Assembly (NCBI GenBank): GCA_037139415.1
Contig: JBAXGN010000028.1
Location: 1 to 50,365 of the forward strand
Direction of reading: 5' to 3'
DNA: 50,365 bases
Source of the DNA: Verrucomicrobiota bacterium
GTDB lineage: Bacteria > Verrucomicrobiota > Verrucomicrobiia > Limisphaerales > Fontisphaeraceae
Numbering within the stretch: the first letter of the stretch is position 1; each line of letters starts with the position of its first letter. The position numbers and the translations under genes are program-made. The notes below the pieces were generated by a model. It saw nothing but the letters and a program-made list of their open reading frames with translations, searched no databases and was not told where the DNA came from. Below are positions 41,493 to 49,939 of this stretch, piece by piece.

Positions 41493-44400
41493 ATGCCATT
41501 ACTCATGAAGAAAATGTCTTCCAAAAGACCGGCTTCCGGTTTATGGACGCTCCTGGCCTTTGTGCTGCTTTCATTTAGCATCTTGGCGGCGCCGTTTGCC
41601 AAGCTGTTCACCTTTACTCAACCGGATGGTACCCGCATAGAATTATCCGGCAAGGGGGATGAGTTTTATGCCGTTTTTGAAACGGTGAATGGTTATACCG
41701 CGATCTATGATCCGGCGGTGCGTGCCCATTGTTACGCCAAGCTGACGGATGACAAATCCGATTTGGTTTCCTCCGGGGTACAGGTGCATCAGGCACAGGG
41801 GCAGGACTTGGGATTGGTGCAGCATTTGCGCGCCCCCAGGGCCACCGTCCAAAAAAAGGCGGCCGCTCGTCATAAAATCTGGGACGATGCCACGCAAGTC
41901 TCGCAGCGCTGGCAGGATTTGAAGGCCTCCGCACATGCAGCCGAAGCCGCAACGGCCAGCGGGATACAAAACTCGCCGCCCGCGAATCCGACCATCGGGA
42001 ACTATGTGGGTTTGACCCTGCTGATTGATTTCAGCGACCAAGTCGGGACCATCACCCCGACCAATGTCTGGGATTTCTGTAACGGGACTAATTTCACGAT
42101 GTATGGCAATCGGAGTTCCGTAAAAAAATACTATCAGGACGTTTCCAACAACCGGCTGACCTATTCCAACATGGTCACCTTGTATGTGCGCGCGCCCCAA
42201 CCCAAGACCTATTATGATGACGGCACCAAAGACGCCGGAACGCAAGCGCGTTTATTGCTGGGCGACGTCATCACGGCCATGCAAGCCCTGCCTAATTTTA
42301 ACACGGATTTTGTGCCTTTATTTGCCTCATTGAGCACCAATAGTTCTGGTAATGTTAGAGCTTTTAATGTGTTTTACGCCGGCTCGGTCTCTTCCGGTTG
42401 GTCTCTGGGTTTGTGGCCGCATTCTTGGAGCCTGGCTGCTCCGGTGGCGTTGTATGCCGGCGGGCCAAAGGTTTACAACTATGAAATAACCGACATGGGA
42501 TCCAGCCTGGCCATTGGCACTTTTTGTCATGAAAACGGGCACATGCTCTGCGGTTTTCCCGACATCTATGATTATGACGGGAGTTCCGTAGGTGGGGCAG
42601 GCATGTTCTGTCTCATGAACAACGGTAATTGGGGTAATGGTGGCTTGGATCCAGTTCAGGTGTGTGCCTATCTGAAAACGGCGGCGGGATGGGCGAACAT
42701 CAGTAACATCAACAACACCAGTATGTTGACAGGAGTTTTAACGTCGGCTATGGGAACGAATTTTAATTTCTTTTATCGCTATCAAAAGCCGGGTGTTGCC
42801 ACGGAGTACTTTCTGTTGGAAAACCGGCAAAAGGCCGTTCATGATTCATATATCCCAGCCAATGGTGGCATAGCGATCTGGCATATTGATGAGTTGGGGG
42901 ATAAAAATAACGAGAGTTTGACGCCCAACACCTCCCATTTGAACTATGAGGTCACCCTTGTACAAGCGGACAATCTTTGGGATTTTGAAAATAATGTAAA
43001 TAGTGGAGAAACCGAGGACCTGTACTTCCTCGGCAATACTGCGTCTGGCTATGCCAACCAGTTTAGCGATAGCACCGCTCCGAACGCGCACTGGTGGGAT
43101 GGGACCAATTCAAACCTGTTGTTGCGCAATTTTTCCCTGAGTGGAACGACGATGACCTTCGGCATCGGGGCCGACCCCACGCCGCCCATCATTACCGTCC
43201 AACCGCAAAGTCTGGCTGTCATCGTGGGGCAAAGCGCGACCTTCAATGTCGTCGCCACTGGCGCGTTGCCGATGTATTACCAATGGTATTTCAACGGCGC
43301 GCCCATCACGAATTCCAACAACTCCACTTATACCATCGCTTCCGCCCAGGTAACCAATTCCGGCACCTACTATGTGGTGATTACCAATGCCTTGGGCAAG
43401 GCGACCAGTTCCAATGCCTTGCTTACCGTGTTTTCCCTGGCGATCGCAGTGGATGCCACCAACCTCGTCTGGACCACCGGGGGTGATGCCTACTGGTTCC
43501 CGGAAACCAGCACGACGTTTGATGGTGTGAATGCCGACCAAAGTGGAAAGATTGGCGATGGGCAGCAGAGTTGGATTGAAACCACCGTGGTCGGGCCGGC
43601 CACCCTGAGCTTCTATTGCAAAGTTTCCTCGGAACTCGGGTTTGATAAACTGCAATTCTACACCAATGGCGCGCCTTATCCCAACAACGGCGCGCCGCCC
43701 TACCCGCAGTTTGAAATTTCCGGGGAAATTGACTGGCACCAACGCACGTTCGCGCTGGCGCCGGGAACCAATGTGTTGCGCTGGCGTTATATCAAGGATG
43801 GCAGCGGCGCCAGCGGCACGGATGCGGCGTGGCTGGACCAAGTCCAAGTGGCGGTTCCCACCCCCCCGCAGATTACCAGTGTGTTGACCAATCAATCGGT
43901 CATTATCGGCAGCAACGCGACCTTTAGTGTGACCGCGACCGGCACTGCACCCTTGCTTTATCAATGGTACTACAACGGCGCGCCCATTGGGTATTCCAAC
44001 GGGCTGTCCATTGCCAATACGTTTGGCGCGGCATTTGGAGGGGTCGCGGCGCTTGGCATTGCCAACGCGCAACCGGCCGATGCGAAGAACTATTACGTTG
44101 TGGTCACCAATCTCTATGGCAGCGCCACCAGCAGTATAGCCACGTTGACGGTGATTCCGCTATTACCCTTGGCGGTGGCGGTGAATAACCCGGGTTTGGC
44201 GGTGGCCACCGGGGGGGACGCCCCGTGGCTGGGATTGCCGACCATCACCCATGATGGCGTGGCGGCGGCGCAAAGCGGTTTCATTGGAGACGCCATGCAA
44301 TCCTGGATGGAAATAACGGTGGTGGGCCCGAGCCACATCGGGTTCTGGTGGAAGGTCTCCTCGGAAACCAACACTGATTATTTGGAGTTCACCCTCAATG

Positions 44401-45554
44401 GCGTGCGCACCAACCTCATCTCCGGCGAAGTGGACTGGACCCGGGTGGGCTATGATGTCCCTGCTGGTACCAACGTAGTGCGCTGGAACTACGTTAAGAA
44501 TGGCAGTGTGAGCGCCGGGCAGGATGCCGGGTGGGTGGACCAGATTTTGATTGGCCGTCCGCCCGTCGTGGTGCAGAACCCGCCATCACGCCTCACGGTC
44601 CCGTTGCATGGCGGCACCAATTTGAGCGTCACGGTGAGCGGCGACCTGCCGATGCAGTATCAATGGTATCTGGATGCGACGGCGCTCGCCCACGCTACCA
44701 ACACGCAATTAAGCCTCGCCCAGGTGCAGTATGTTCAAAGTGGACCTTATTCGCTGGTGATCTCGAATACCTATGGGGTGGTGACCAGCACGCCGGCGCG
44801 CCTGCTCATCCTGCCCCCCGGCCAGATCCATACCAACACGGCGAGTGTGGCCGGAACCATCACGATTCCGAGTGCGGGTCCCGCGTCGGTTTATCCGTTT
44901 ACCAACCTGATTGCGGGGGTCACGGGCAGCGTTCAACAAGTGACGCTCACCGTGAGTAATTTGACGCATCCCTACCCGGCGGATTTACAGATGTTGTTGG
45001 TCAGCCCGACCGGGCAGGCGGTCCTGTTCCTGGCGGGCGGGTCCAACGGCGCGCCGGTTGCGGGAGCGACCTTGACCTTTGATGACACGGCGGCCACCGG
45101 GGTGCCGGCGCAAAGCGCGATTACCAGCGGAGTGTATCGGCCAACGGTGATCGGGCTGGTGCCGGCCTTGCCGGCCCCAGCGCCCACGAATGGGTACGCC
45201 ACCAATTTGGCGGCGTTTACGGGGAGCGACCCCAATGGCGTGTGGAGTTTGTTCATCAATGCTGGCAGCACCAATGGGGCGGCCGCTGGCAGCGTGGCTG
45301 GCTGGAGTTTGAACTTCGTGACGCAACCGGCGGTGATCCCGCCGGCGATCTTCCCGCCGGCGATCACCAGCGGGCAGATATTATTCAGCCTGCGGCCCGA
45401 GGTGGGCAAAACGGTATATATTGAATACAAGGACAACCTGCAACAGACGCTCTGGCAGGCGTTGACCAACTTCCCGGGGGACGGCAACCTGCACACCATC
45501 AGCAACCTGACCAGCGGTGCGAGCGGACGGTTCTATCGCATGTACCTGCAATAA
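41493..45554 (+). CDS. Giant secreted M6-family metalloprotease
   Basis: 1353 residues from ATG 41493 (ATG 41505 is also possible, and no clear Shine-Dalgarno decides). A signal peptide (LWTLLAFVLLSFSILAAP) is followed by a propeptide-like part (FTFTQPDGTRIELSGKGDEF). The M6 immune-inhibitor-A-type catalytic domain is about residues 180-560, with H346-E-N-G-H350 in FCHENGHMLCGFPDIYDYDG. An Ig-like domain (PQSLAVIVGQSATFNVV; YYQWYFNGAPITNS) comes next. The last 699 residues are nearly identical to the tail of the M36 protease. The two proteases thus have unrelated catalytic domains with one common tail. The role is likely extracellular proteolysis. Confidence 0.9.
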   Translation: MPLLMKKMSSKRPASGLWTLLAFVLLSFSILAAPFAKLFTFTQPDGTRIELSGKGDEFYAVFETVNGYTAIYDPAVRAHCYAKLTDDKSDLVSSGVQVHQAQGQDLGLVQHLRAPRATVQKKAAARHKIWDDATQVSQRWQDLKASAHAAEAATASGIQNSPPANPTIGNYVGLTLLIDFSDQVGTITPTNVWDFCNGTNFTMYGNRSSVKKYYQDVSNNRLTYSNMVTLYVRAPQPKTYYDDGTKDAGTQARLLLGDVITAMQALPNFNTDFVPLFASLSTNSSGNVRAFNVFYAGSVSSGWSLGLWPHSWSLAAPVALYAGGPKVYNYEITDMGSSLAIGTFCHENGHMLCGFPDIYDYDGSSVGGAGMFCLMNNGNWGNGGLDPVQVCAYLKTAAGWANISNINNTSMLTGVLTSAMGTNFNFFYRYQKPGVATEYFLLENRQKAVHDSYIPANGGIAIWHIDELGDKNNESLTPNTSHLNYEVTLVQADNLWDFENNVNSGETEDLYFLGNTASGYANQFSDSTAPNAHWWDGTNSNLLLRNFSLSGTTMTFGIGADPTPPIITVQPQSLAVIVGQSATFNVVATGALPMYYQWYFNGAPITNSNNSTYTIASAQVTNSGTYYVVITNALGKATSSNALLTVFSLAIAVDATNLVWTTGGDAYWFPETSTTFDGVNADQSGKIGDGQQSWIETTVVGPATLSFYCKVSSELGFDKLQFYTNGAPYPNNGAPPYPQFEISGEIDWHQRTFALAPGTNVLRWRYIKDGSGASGTDAAWLDQVQVAVPTPPQITSVLTNQSVIIGSNATFSVTATGTAPLLYQWYYNGAPIGYSNGLSIANTFGAAFGGVAALGIANAQPADAKNYYVVVTNLYGSATSSIATLTVIPLLPLAVAVNNPGLAVATGGDAPWLGLPTITHDGVAAAQSGFIGDAMQSWMEITVVGPSHIGFWWKVSSETNTDYLEFTLNGVRTNLISGEVDWTRVGYDVPAGTNVVRWNYVKNGSVSAGQDAGWVDQILIGRPPVVVQNPPSRLTVPLHGGTNLSVTVSGDLPMQYQWYLDATALAHATNTQLSLAQVQYVQSGPYSLVISNTYGVVTSTPARLLILPPGQIHTNTASVAGTITIPSAGPASVYPFTNLIAGVTGSVQQVTLTVSNLTHPYPADLQMLLVSPTGQAVLFLAGGSNGAPVAGATLTFDDTAATGVPAQSAITSGVYRPTVIGLVPALPAPAPTNGYATNLAAFTGSDPNGVWSLFINAGSTNGAAAGSVAGWSLNFVTQPAVIPPAIFPPAITSGQILFSLRPEVGKTVYIEYKDNLQQTLWQALTNFPGDGNLHTISNLTSGASGRFYRMYLQ
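43455..45554 (+). repeat. Direct repeat, copy 2 (2.1 kb)
   Basis: The second copy of 39071-41170, with the same reading frame relative to the protein. It begins immediately after an Ig-like domain of the M6 protein (AVDATNLVW). The sequences before the repeat differ fully (GCGGTCGAA against GCAGTGGAT). Confidence 0.95.
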
Positions 45555-45574
45555 AGGCACCGTGCCCTTTAAAA
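45553..45574. terminator. Weak bidirectional hairpin between convergent genes
   Basis: AAAGGCACCGTGCCCTTT followed by AAAA lies in the 26-base gap between the stops of the M6 protease and the CotH gene. The AAAGG/CCTTT stem and flanking A/T runs could terminate in both directions. The stem is imperfect. Confidence 0.3.
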
Positions 45575-45580
45575 ACCCGG

Positions 45581-47290
45581 CTACGGCCACTGGTAAATAT
45601 CGGCCGCGATTTTGCCGCTGACCTTGTCGCCCGGGGTCATGCCGGCCTCGCGCAGTTCCAAGGTTCCCAGCACCATGCTGGCGAATTTGATGTCGAGTTG
45701 CAGCAGCCGGCCTTCGAGCAGGAAACCCGCGCAGCCAAAACCATCCAGTTGGTTGGTGACACCGGGTTTGAAGAACTCGGGCTGGATGACGAAAACGGGG
45801 ACTTGCGCCTTCGCGCCAAGCCAATCCATCGCCACCAAAGTAATGGCCGGACACCCCGCATTACGCGGGTCGGTGGCGGGGCCGACCAGCACGTTCACAT
45901 TGGCGTAATTATGCTCGGTCCCGTTTAATTCCAACCGCATCCGCCCCCGGGGTTTGGAAGGAGACGGTTCATCCGGCCAAGTGGCTGTGAACGTGGCGCG
46001 TAGTTCCCCGACCTTCTCCAGACAGGCGGTCGCTTTGGGGGGAATCGGCCACTCAGGCGCCGGGGCGAGAAGCTCCCGTTCCAGCTCGGAACGGCGCGAC
46101 CGGATAAACGCACGCACCGTGGCCAGACCGGCCTGAAAATGCTCGGACCGCACATGATTGTGGCTTCTGACCATGGCTTCGAGGCGCGTCACTTCCGCCA
46201 GCAGTTCACTTTCATTCCAAGTGGTCTTGAGCACCTCGCGCAGCCGCTGCCGATAGCGCTCCCGCATTCCGGGCAGATGATACAGCCGGTAAGGCAAGAT
46301 CATCCCCGCCTTGACTGACTCCGGCGTTTTGACTCGCGCAAACGGGTCGGGATCACCCAGCGTCGAATCCGCGCCCCAGGGAATGAATACGAATTTTTTG
46401 GTATCGGGTTTGCGGTAGATCAGGAAGTTGTTGCCGCCATTGGAATACGAGTCCCAATGGCCGATGAGTGTCTCCATGGCCCAATAGGTCAGGTATTCTT
46501 CGACATCCAACAGCGGATCGAGTTGGGCAAGCAGGTGCGCGTCGTCGCTTTGCAACGCCTGGACCACGCTCTCCAGATCGCCGCGATCCGGACTGCTCTT
46601 ATGGTTCTTGCGTTCAAAGGTTTTCACCCAATTGGTGCGGAAATCACTCACCTGACCTTCATATAAATTACCGCTGTGGTTGCTAAAATTACGATCGAGG
46701 AAGTCCTCTTCCACCGCTTCCACATGCGAATAAATCCCCAGGTCTTTGCCGTTCACGGTCACCCAGGCGAGATTGCAGCGCGGGGTGGGCACCCCGGCCC
46801 GGGCGAAGAGACGGTACGACAACACTTGATGCACCAGCGAAGGATCTTGCAGATTGTTGTTAAGCGACAGTCGGCGCAACCCGGCGAAGCGGCCTTTTTT
46901 GTCAAAGGCGTCGAACCGGACACTCAGCGCGGGACGCTGGAGACTGGCGGACCCGAGAAAGGCGCGCTTGCGCAATCCGACCTGGCCGGCGTCCACGCCA
47001 TTGATGGTTACGGTCGCCCGATAGACGGTGTAGGGTTTGGGCTCCGGGTGCTCAAACCGCGTGGGTCCCAGGGCAGCCAGTAGCTCGTGATGCTCCAGCC
47101 GCAAATGGTTCCAATCCTGCGTCGCCATCTGAATGCGGACTTCCAACAACCGGCCCGCGTCAAACAGTGCGGCGCTGGGATCACCCGTTGGCCGGGCGGT
47201 CGGCGTTTCCACGGCGGCACTGCCCGGCCTGACCGCAAGCAGCCATGCGCCGAGCATGGTCGCCACTCCTCCAGGCAGATACACTTTCAT
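45581..47290 (-). CDS. CotH kinase-family protein, secreted
   Basis: 569 residues. A signal peptide covers about 1-25 (MLGAWLLAVRPGSAA). The CotH pattern is clear: LEVRIQMATQDWNHLRLEH, VYRATVTINGVDAGQVGLRK, RLSLNNNLQDPSLVHQVLSY, LFARAGVPTPRCNLAWVTVN, GIYSHVEAVEEDFLDRNF, YWAMETLIGHWDSYSNGGNN and FIPWGADSTLGD, which holds the Asp of the kinase-like metal site. A C-terminal 150-residue part is family-variable. CotH proteins of Bacillus are atypical kinases that phosphorylate spore coat proteins. Those outside Firmicutes are usually surface proteins of unknown target. Start overlaps the stop of the upstream DUF1016 gene by four bases, an unusual pairing. Confidence 0.88.
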   Translation of the reverse strand: MKVYLPGGVATMLGAWLLAVRPGSAAVETPTARPTGDPSAALFDAGRLLEVRIQMATQDWNHLRLEHHELLAALGPTRFEHPEPKPYTVYRATVTINGVDAGQVGLRKRAFLGSASLQRPALSVRFDAFDKKGRFAGLRRLSLNNNLQDPSLVHQVLSYRLFARAGVPTPRCNLAWVTVNGKDLGIYSHVEAVEEDFLDRNFSNHSGNLYEGQVSDFRTNWVKTFERKNHKSSPDRGDLESVVQALQSDDAHLLAQLDPLLDVEEYLTYWAMETLIGHWDSYSNGGNNFLIYRKPDTKKFVFIPWGADSTLGDPDPFARVKTPESVKAGMILPYRLYHLPGMRERYRQRLREVLKTTWNESELLAEVTRLEAMVRSHNHVRSEHFQAGLATVRAFIRSRRSELERELLAPAPEWPIPPKATACLEKVGELRATFTATWPDEPSPSKPRGRMRLELNGTEHNYANVNVLVGPATDPRNAGCPAITLVAMDWLGAKAQVPVFVIQPEFFKPGVTNQLDGFGCAGFLLEGRLLQLDIKFASMVLGTLELREAGMTPGDKVSGKIAADIYQWP

Positions 47291-48315
47291 GGTGCCGCCT
47301 CCAGCAGTTTGATGATTTGCGCGGGGCCTGGCAACTCACCTTGGAGTTCTCGAGGCAGGCGTTTGACGGTGTGGTAGGTAGCCACGCCGATGGGTTTGCG
47401 GGCGTCGCGCAAGGCGTATTCCACGATGGTGCGGTTCTTTTCCTTGCACAAAATGATGCCAATGGCGGGGTTCTCGCCCTCCAGCCGCACTTGGGTATCG
47501 AGGGCCGCGAGGTAGAATTGCATCTTGCCCACGAATTCAGGCTCGAACTCGCCGATTTTAAGATCCACCGCGACCAGGCACTTGAGCCGACGGTGAAAGA
47601 AAAGCAGGTCAATGAAGTATTCCTTGGACGCGACTTCGAGACGGAACTGGCTGCCGACAAAGGCAAACCAGCCGCCCATGGCCCGGAGGAAATCCTCGAT
47701 GCGGGCAATGAGGGCGCGTTCGAGTTCCCGCTCATTGTGTTCGCCGCCCATCTCCAGGAAATCAAAGGTGTACTCGTCTTTGACGGCCAGCTTGGCTTGG
47801 GCGCGGAGTTCGGGCGTGAGGGTGCGATCAAAATTGGTCTGGCCGAGGAGGGTTTTTTCGTAGCTCTGGTTTTCGATCTGGTGGATGAGCACGGCCTTGG
47901 TCCAGCCGAACTTGCGGGCCATACGGAGGTAAAACTCGCGTTCGAGAGGGTCTTTGCAACGGGCCATGATGACCAAGTTCTTGGCCCAACTGATTTCTCC
48001 AACCAATGGTTGGAGTTTTGTGTCTGCCCGGTAAGTCACATAAAACTGCCGTGCAGACCACAGGTTTTGTACCGAAAATCCCTTGACACCAGGAAACTCC
48101 TGTTGCAGGTCGGTGGCGAGCTTTTCCACCACGCTTTTCCCCCAAGATGTCTCGCGTTGACGTTCAATGATCAACCGCCCGATATCCCAGTACATGGCCA
48201 CCAGCTCCAGGTTTACCGCCCGGAGGGCCTCATATTGGGCAGAGCGAACTCGTTCTTTGATTTCGGCAAATAATACCGCGTAATCCTCAGGCAAACGTTG
48301 TTTGATTTCTTTCAT
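47287..48315 (-). CDS. DUF1016 / PDDEXK nuclease-domain protein (YhcG family)
   Basis: 342 residues. The N-terminal DUF1016 helical domain is shown by YEALRAVNLELVAMYWDIGR, SWGKSVVEKLATDLQQEFPG and GFSVQNLWSARQFYVTY. The C-terminal PDDEXK domain has NERELERALIARIEDFLRAM, GGWFAFVGSQFRLEVASKEY, FIDLLFFHRRLKCLVAVDLK and IGEFEPEFVGKMQFYLAALD, with the D...DLK catalytic core. Length is typical of YhcG. These proteins often accompany restriction-modification or other defence genes, but none is present here. The ATG lies on the minus strand at 48315. A coupled downstream CotH gene is not a known partner. Confidence 0.9.
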   Translation of the reverse strand: MKEIKQRLPEDYAVLFAEIKERVRSAQYEALRAVNLELVAMYWDIGRLIIERQRETSWGKSVVEKLATDLQQEFPGVKGFSVQNLWSARQFYVTYRADTKLQPLVGEISWAKNLVIMARCKDPLEREFYLRMARKFGWTKAVLIHQIENQSYEKTLLGQTNFDRTLTPELRAQAKLAVKDEYTFDFLEMGGEHNERELERALIARIEDFLRAMGGWFAFVGSQFRLEVASKEYFIDLLFFHRRLKCLVAVDLKIGEFEPEFVGKMQFYLAALDTQVRLEGENPAIGIILCKEKNRTIVEYALRDARKPIGVATYHTVKRLPRELQGELPGPAQIIKLLEAAP

Positions 48316-48430
48316 GCGCCCAACTCCTAAAAATTCTGTTGAATGGTTTTTGCCACGCTGGCGGCTTCCCAGAGGTCGGTTTCAGATCGGGCAAGATTTT
48401 CCATGGAAAAATCGGGTTGCCACCGCGCGA

Positions 48431-49939
48431 TCAGCCCGGCAGTTTCCCATTCCCATTGCGGGCGAGGCGGCTGTGGCGGATGCCGTAGCTGAAATAGAGA
48501 ATCATGCCGATGGCCATCCAGACGATGAGCCGGGCCCAAGTGTCGCGCGGCAGGCCATACATCAGGCACAGGCAGAAGCCGGCGCCGAGGGGCGAGATCA
48601 GCCAGAAGAGCGGCGTGCGGAACGGACGGGGAATATCGGGATCGGTAAACCGCAGCACAAAAATACCGATGCACACAATGGCAAACGCCAGCAGCGTGCC
48701 GATGGAGACCAGTTCCCCGAGCAGGCCGATGGGGAAAAGGCCCGCCGTAAGCATGGCGACAATGCCAGTGAGGATCGTGGCCAGCCAGGGCGTGCGGAAT
48801 TTGGGATGCACCGCGCTGAAAATCGGCGGCAAGAGACCGTCCTTGGACATGGTGTAGAAGATGCGCGGCTGCCCGAGCATCATCACCAGGATCACCGAGG
48901 ACAATCCGGCGATGGCGCCAATCTTGATGATCGGGCGCAACCAGGCCACCGATTGTCCCAGGGAATCAATCGCCACGGCAATCGGGTCCGGCACATTCAG
49001 TTGCGTGTATTTGATAATCCCCGTCAGCACCAGCGCCACCGCAATGTAGAGAATCGTGCAGATGGCGAGCGACGCCAGAATGCCGATGGGCATGTCGCGT
49101 TGCGCATTGCGGGCCTCTTGCGCGGCGGTCGAGACGGCGTCGAACCCGATGTACGCGAAGAAAATCACGCCGGCGGCGCGCAGCACGCCGCCCCAGCCAA
49201 ATTGGCCATCCCCCAGCGAGGGTGGCACAAACGGTTGCCAATTCGCCTTGTTAATGTAGGCGATGCCCACGCCGATGAATGCCAGGATCACCACCATTTT
49301 TATCCCGACAATGATATTGTTGAACGTGGCCGATTCCTTGATGCCGACCACCAGCAGCACGGTGATCACCGCCACGATGAGCATGGCGGGGACATTGAGC
49401 ACCGCGCCGGTGCTGGTCCAACCCTCGGTGAACAATCGCCAGATGTTCCAGCCGGCATCCGTGGGCGCGACGTGGTTGTACGGCGCGGACGTGAACGCCG
49501 CGGGAATCACGATGCCAAGGTCTTTCAAAAACGACACGACGTACCCTGACCAACCGACGGCCACGGTGGAGGCGGCAAACATGTACTCGAGGATCAAGTC
49601 CCACCCGATGATCCAGGCGATGAACTCTCCCAGCGTGGCGTACCCGTAGGTATAGGCGGAACCGGAAATCGGGATCATCGCGGCAAATTCGGCGTAGCAC
49701 AGGCCGGCGAACGCGCACGCCAGACCGGCCAGGATGAAGGAGAAGACGATGGCAGGGCCGGCGTATTTGGCGGCCGCCTGGCCGGTGAGCACAAAGATGC
49801 CCGCGCCAATCACCGCCCCGATGCCAAGGGCGGTCAGGTTGACCGGGCCAAGGGCACGGTGGAGGCGGTTATCCTCGAGCACCTCGGCTTGCAGATCAGC
49901 CACGCTTCGCCGGCGGAATAGCTGTTTTAATTTTTCCAT
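48431..49939 (-). CDS. APC-superfamily amino-acid permease
   Basis: 502 residues and twelve helices. The N-terminal cytoplasmic part is MEKLKQLFRRRSVADLQAEV. Helix 1 carries GIGAVIGAGIFVLTGQAAAK, the unwound Gly-rich substrate site of the family, followed by LACAFAGLCYAEFAAMIPIS and GSAYTYGYATLGEFIAWIIG. Helix 6 has GVIFFAYIGFDAVSTAAQEA. This is the cationic amino-acid transporter (CAT/YfnA) branch. The substrate cannot be read. It is a monocistronic gene 115 bases upstream of the DUF1016 gene. Confidence 0.95.
   Translation of the reverse strand: MEKLKQLFRRRSVADLQAEVLEDNRLHRALGPVNLTALGIGAVIGAGIFVLTGQAAAKYAGPAIVFSFILAGLACAFAGLCYAEFAAMIPISGSAYTYGYATLGEFIAWIIGWDLILEYMFAASTVAVGWSGYVVSFLKDLGIVIPAAFTSAPYNHVAPTDAGWNIWRLFTEGWTSTGAVLNVPAMLIVAVITVLLVVGIKESATFNNIIVGIKMVVILAFIGVGIAYINKANWQPFVPPSLGDGQFGWGGVLRAAGVIFFAYIGFDAVSTAAQEARNAQRDMPIGILASLAICTILYIAVALVLTGIIKYTQLNVPDPIAVAIDSLGQSVAWLRPIIKIGAIAGLSSVILVMMLGQPRIFYTMSKDGLLPPIFSAVHPKFRTPWLATILTGIVAMLTAGLFPIGLLGELVSIGTLLAFAIVCIGIFVLRFTDPDIPRPFRTPLFWLISPLGAGFCLCLMYGLPRDTWARLIVWMAIGMILYFSYGIRHSRLARNGNGKLPG

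Noticed and set aside
39011-44072. Long open frames on the minus strand inside the protease tails
   Set aside because: They are antisense shadows of the GC-rich repeat. The plus-strand frames have clear domains, while these have arginine-rich non-protein-like composition.
47287-48315. DUF1016 gene as part of a restriction-modification or defence island
   Set aside because: No methylase, specificity subunit, helicase or toxin gene lies next to it. The neighbours are a CotH protein and an amino-acid permease.
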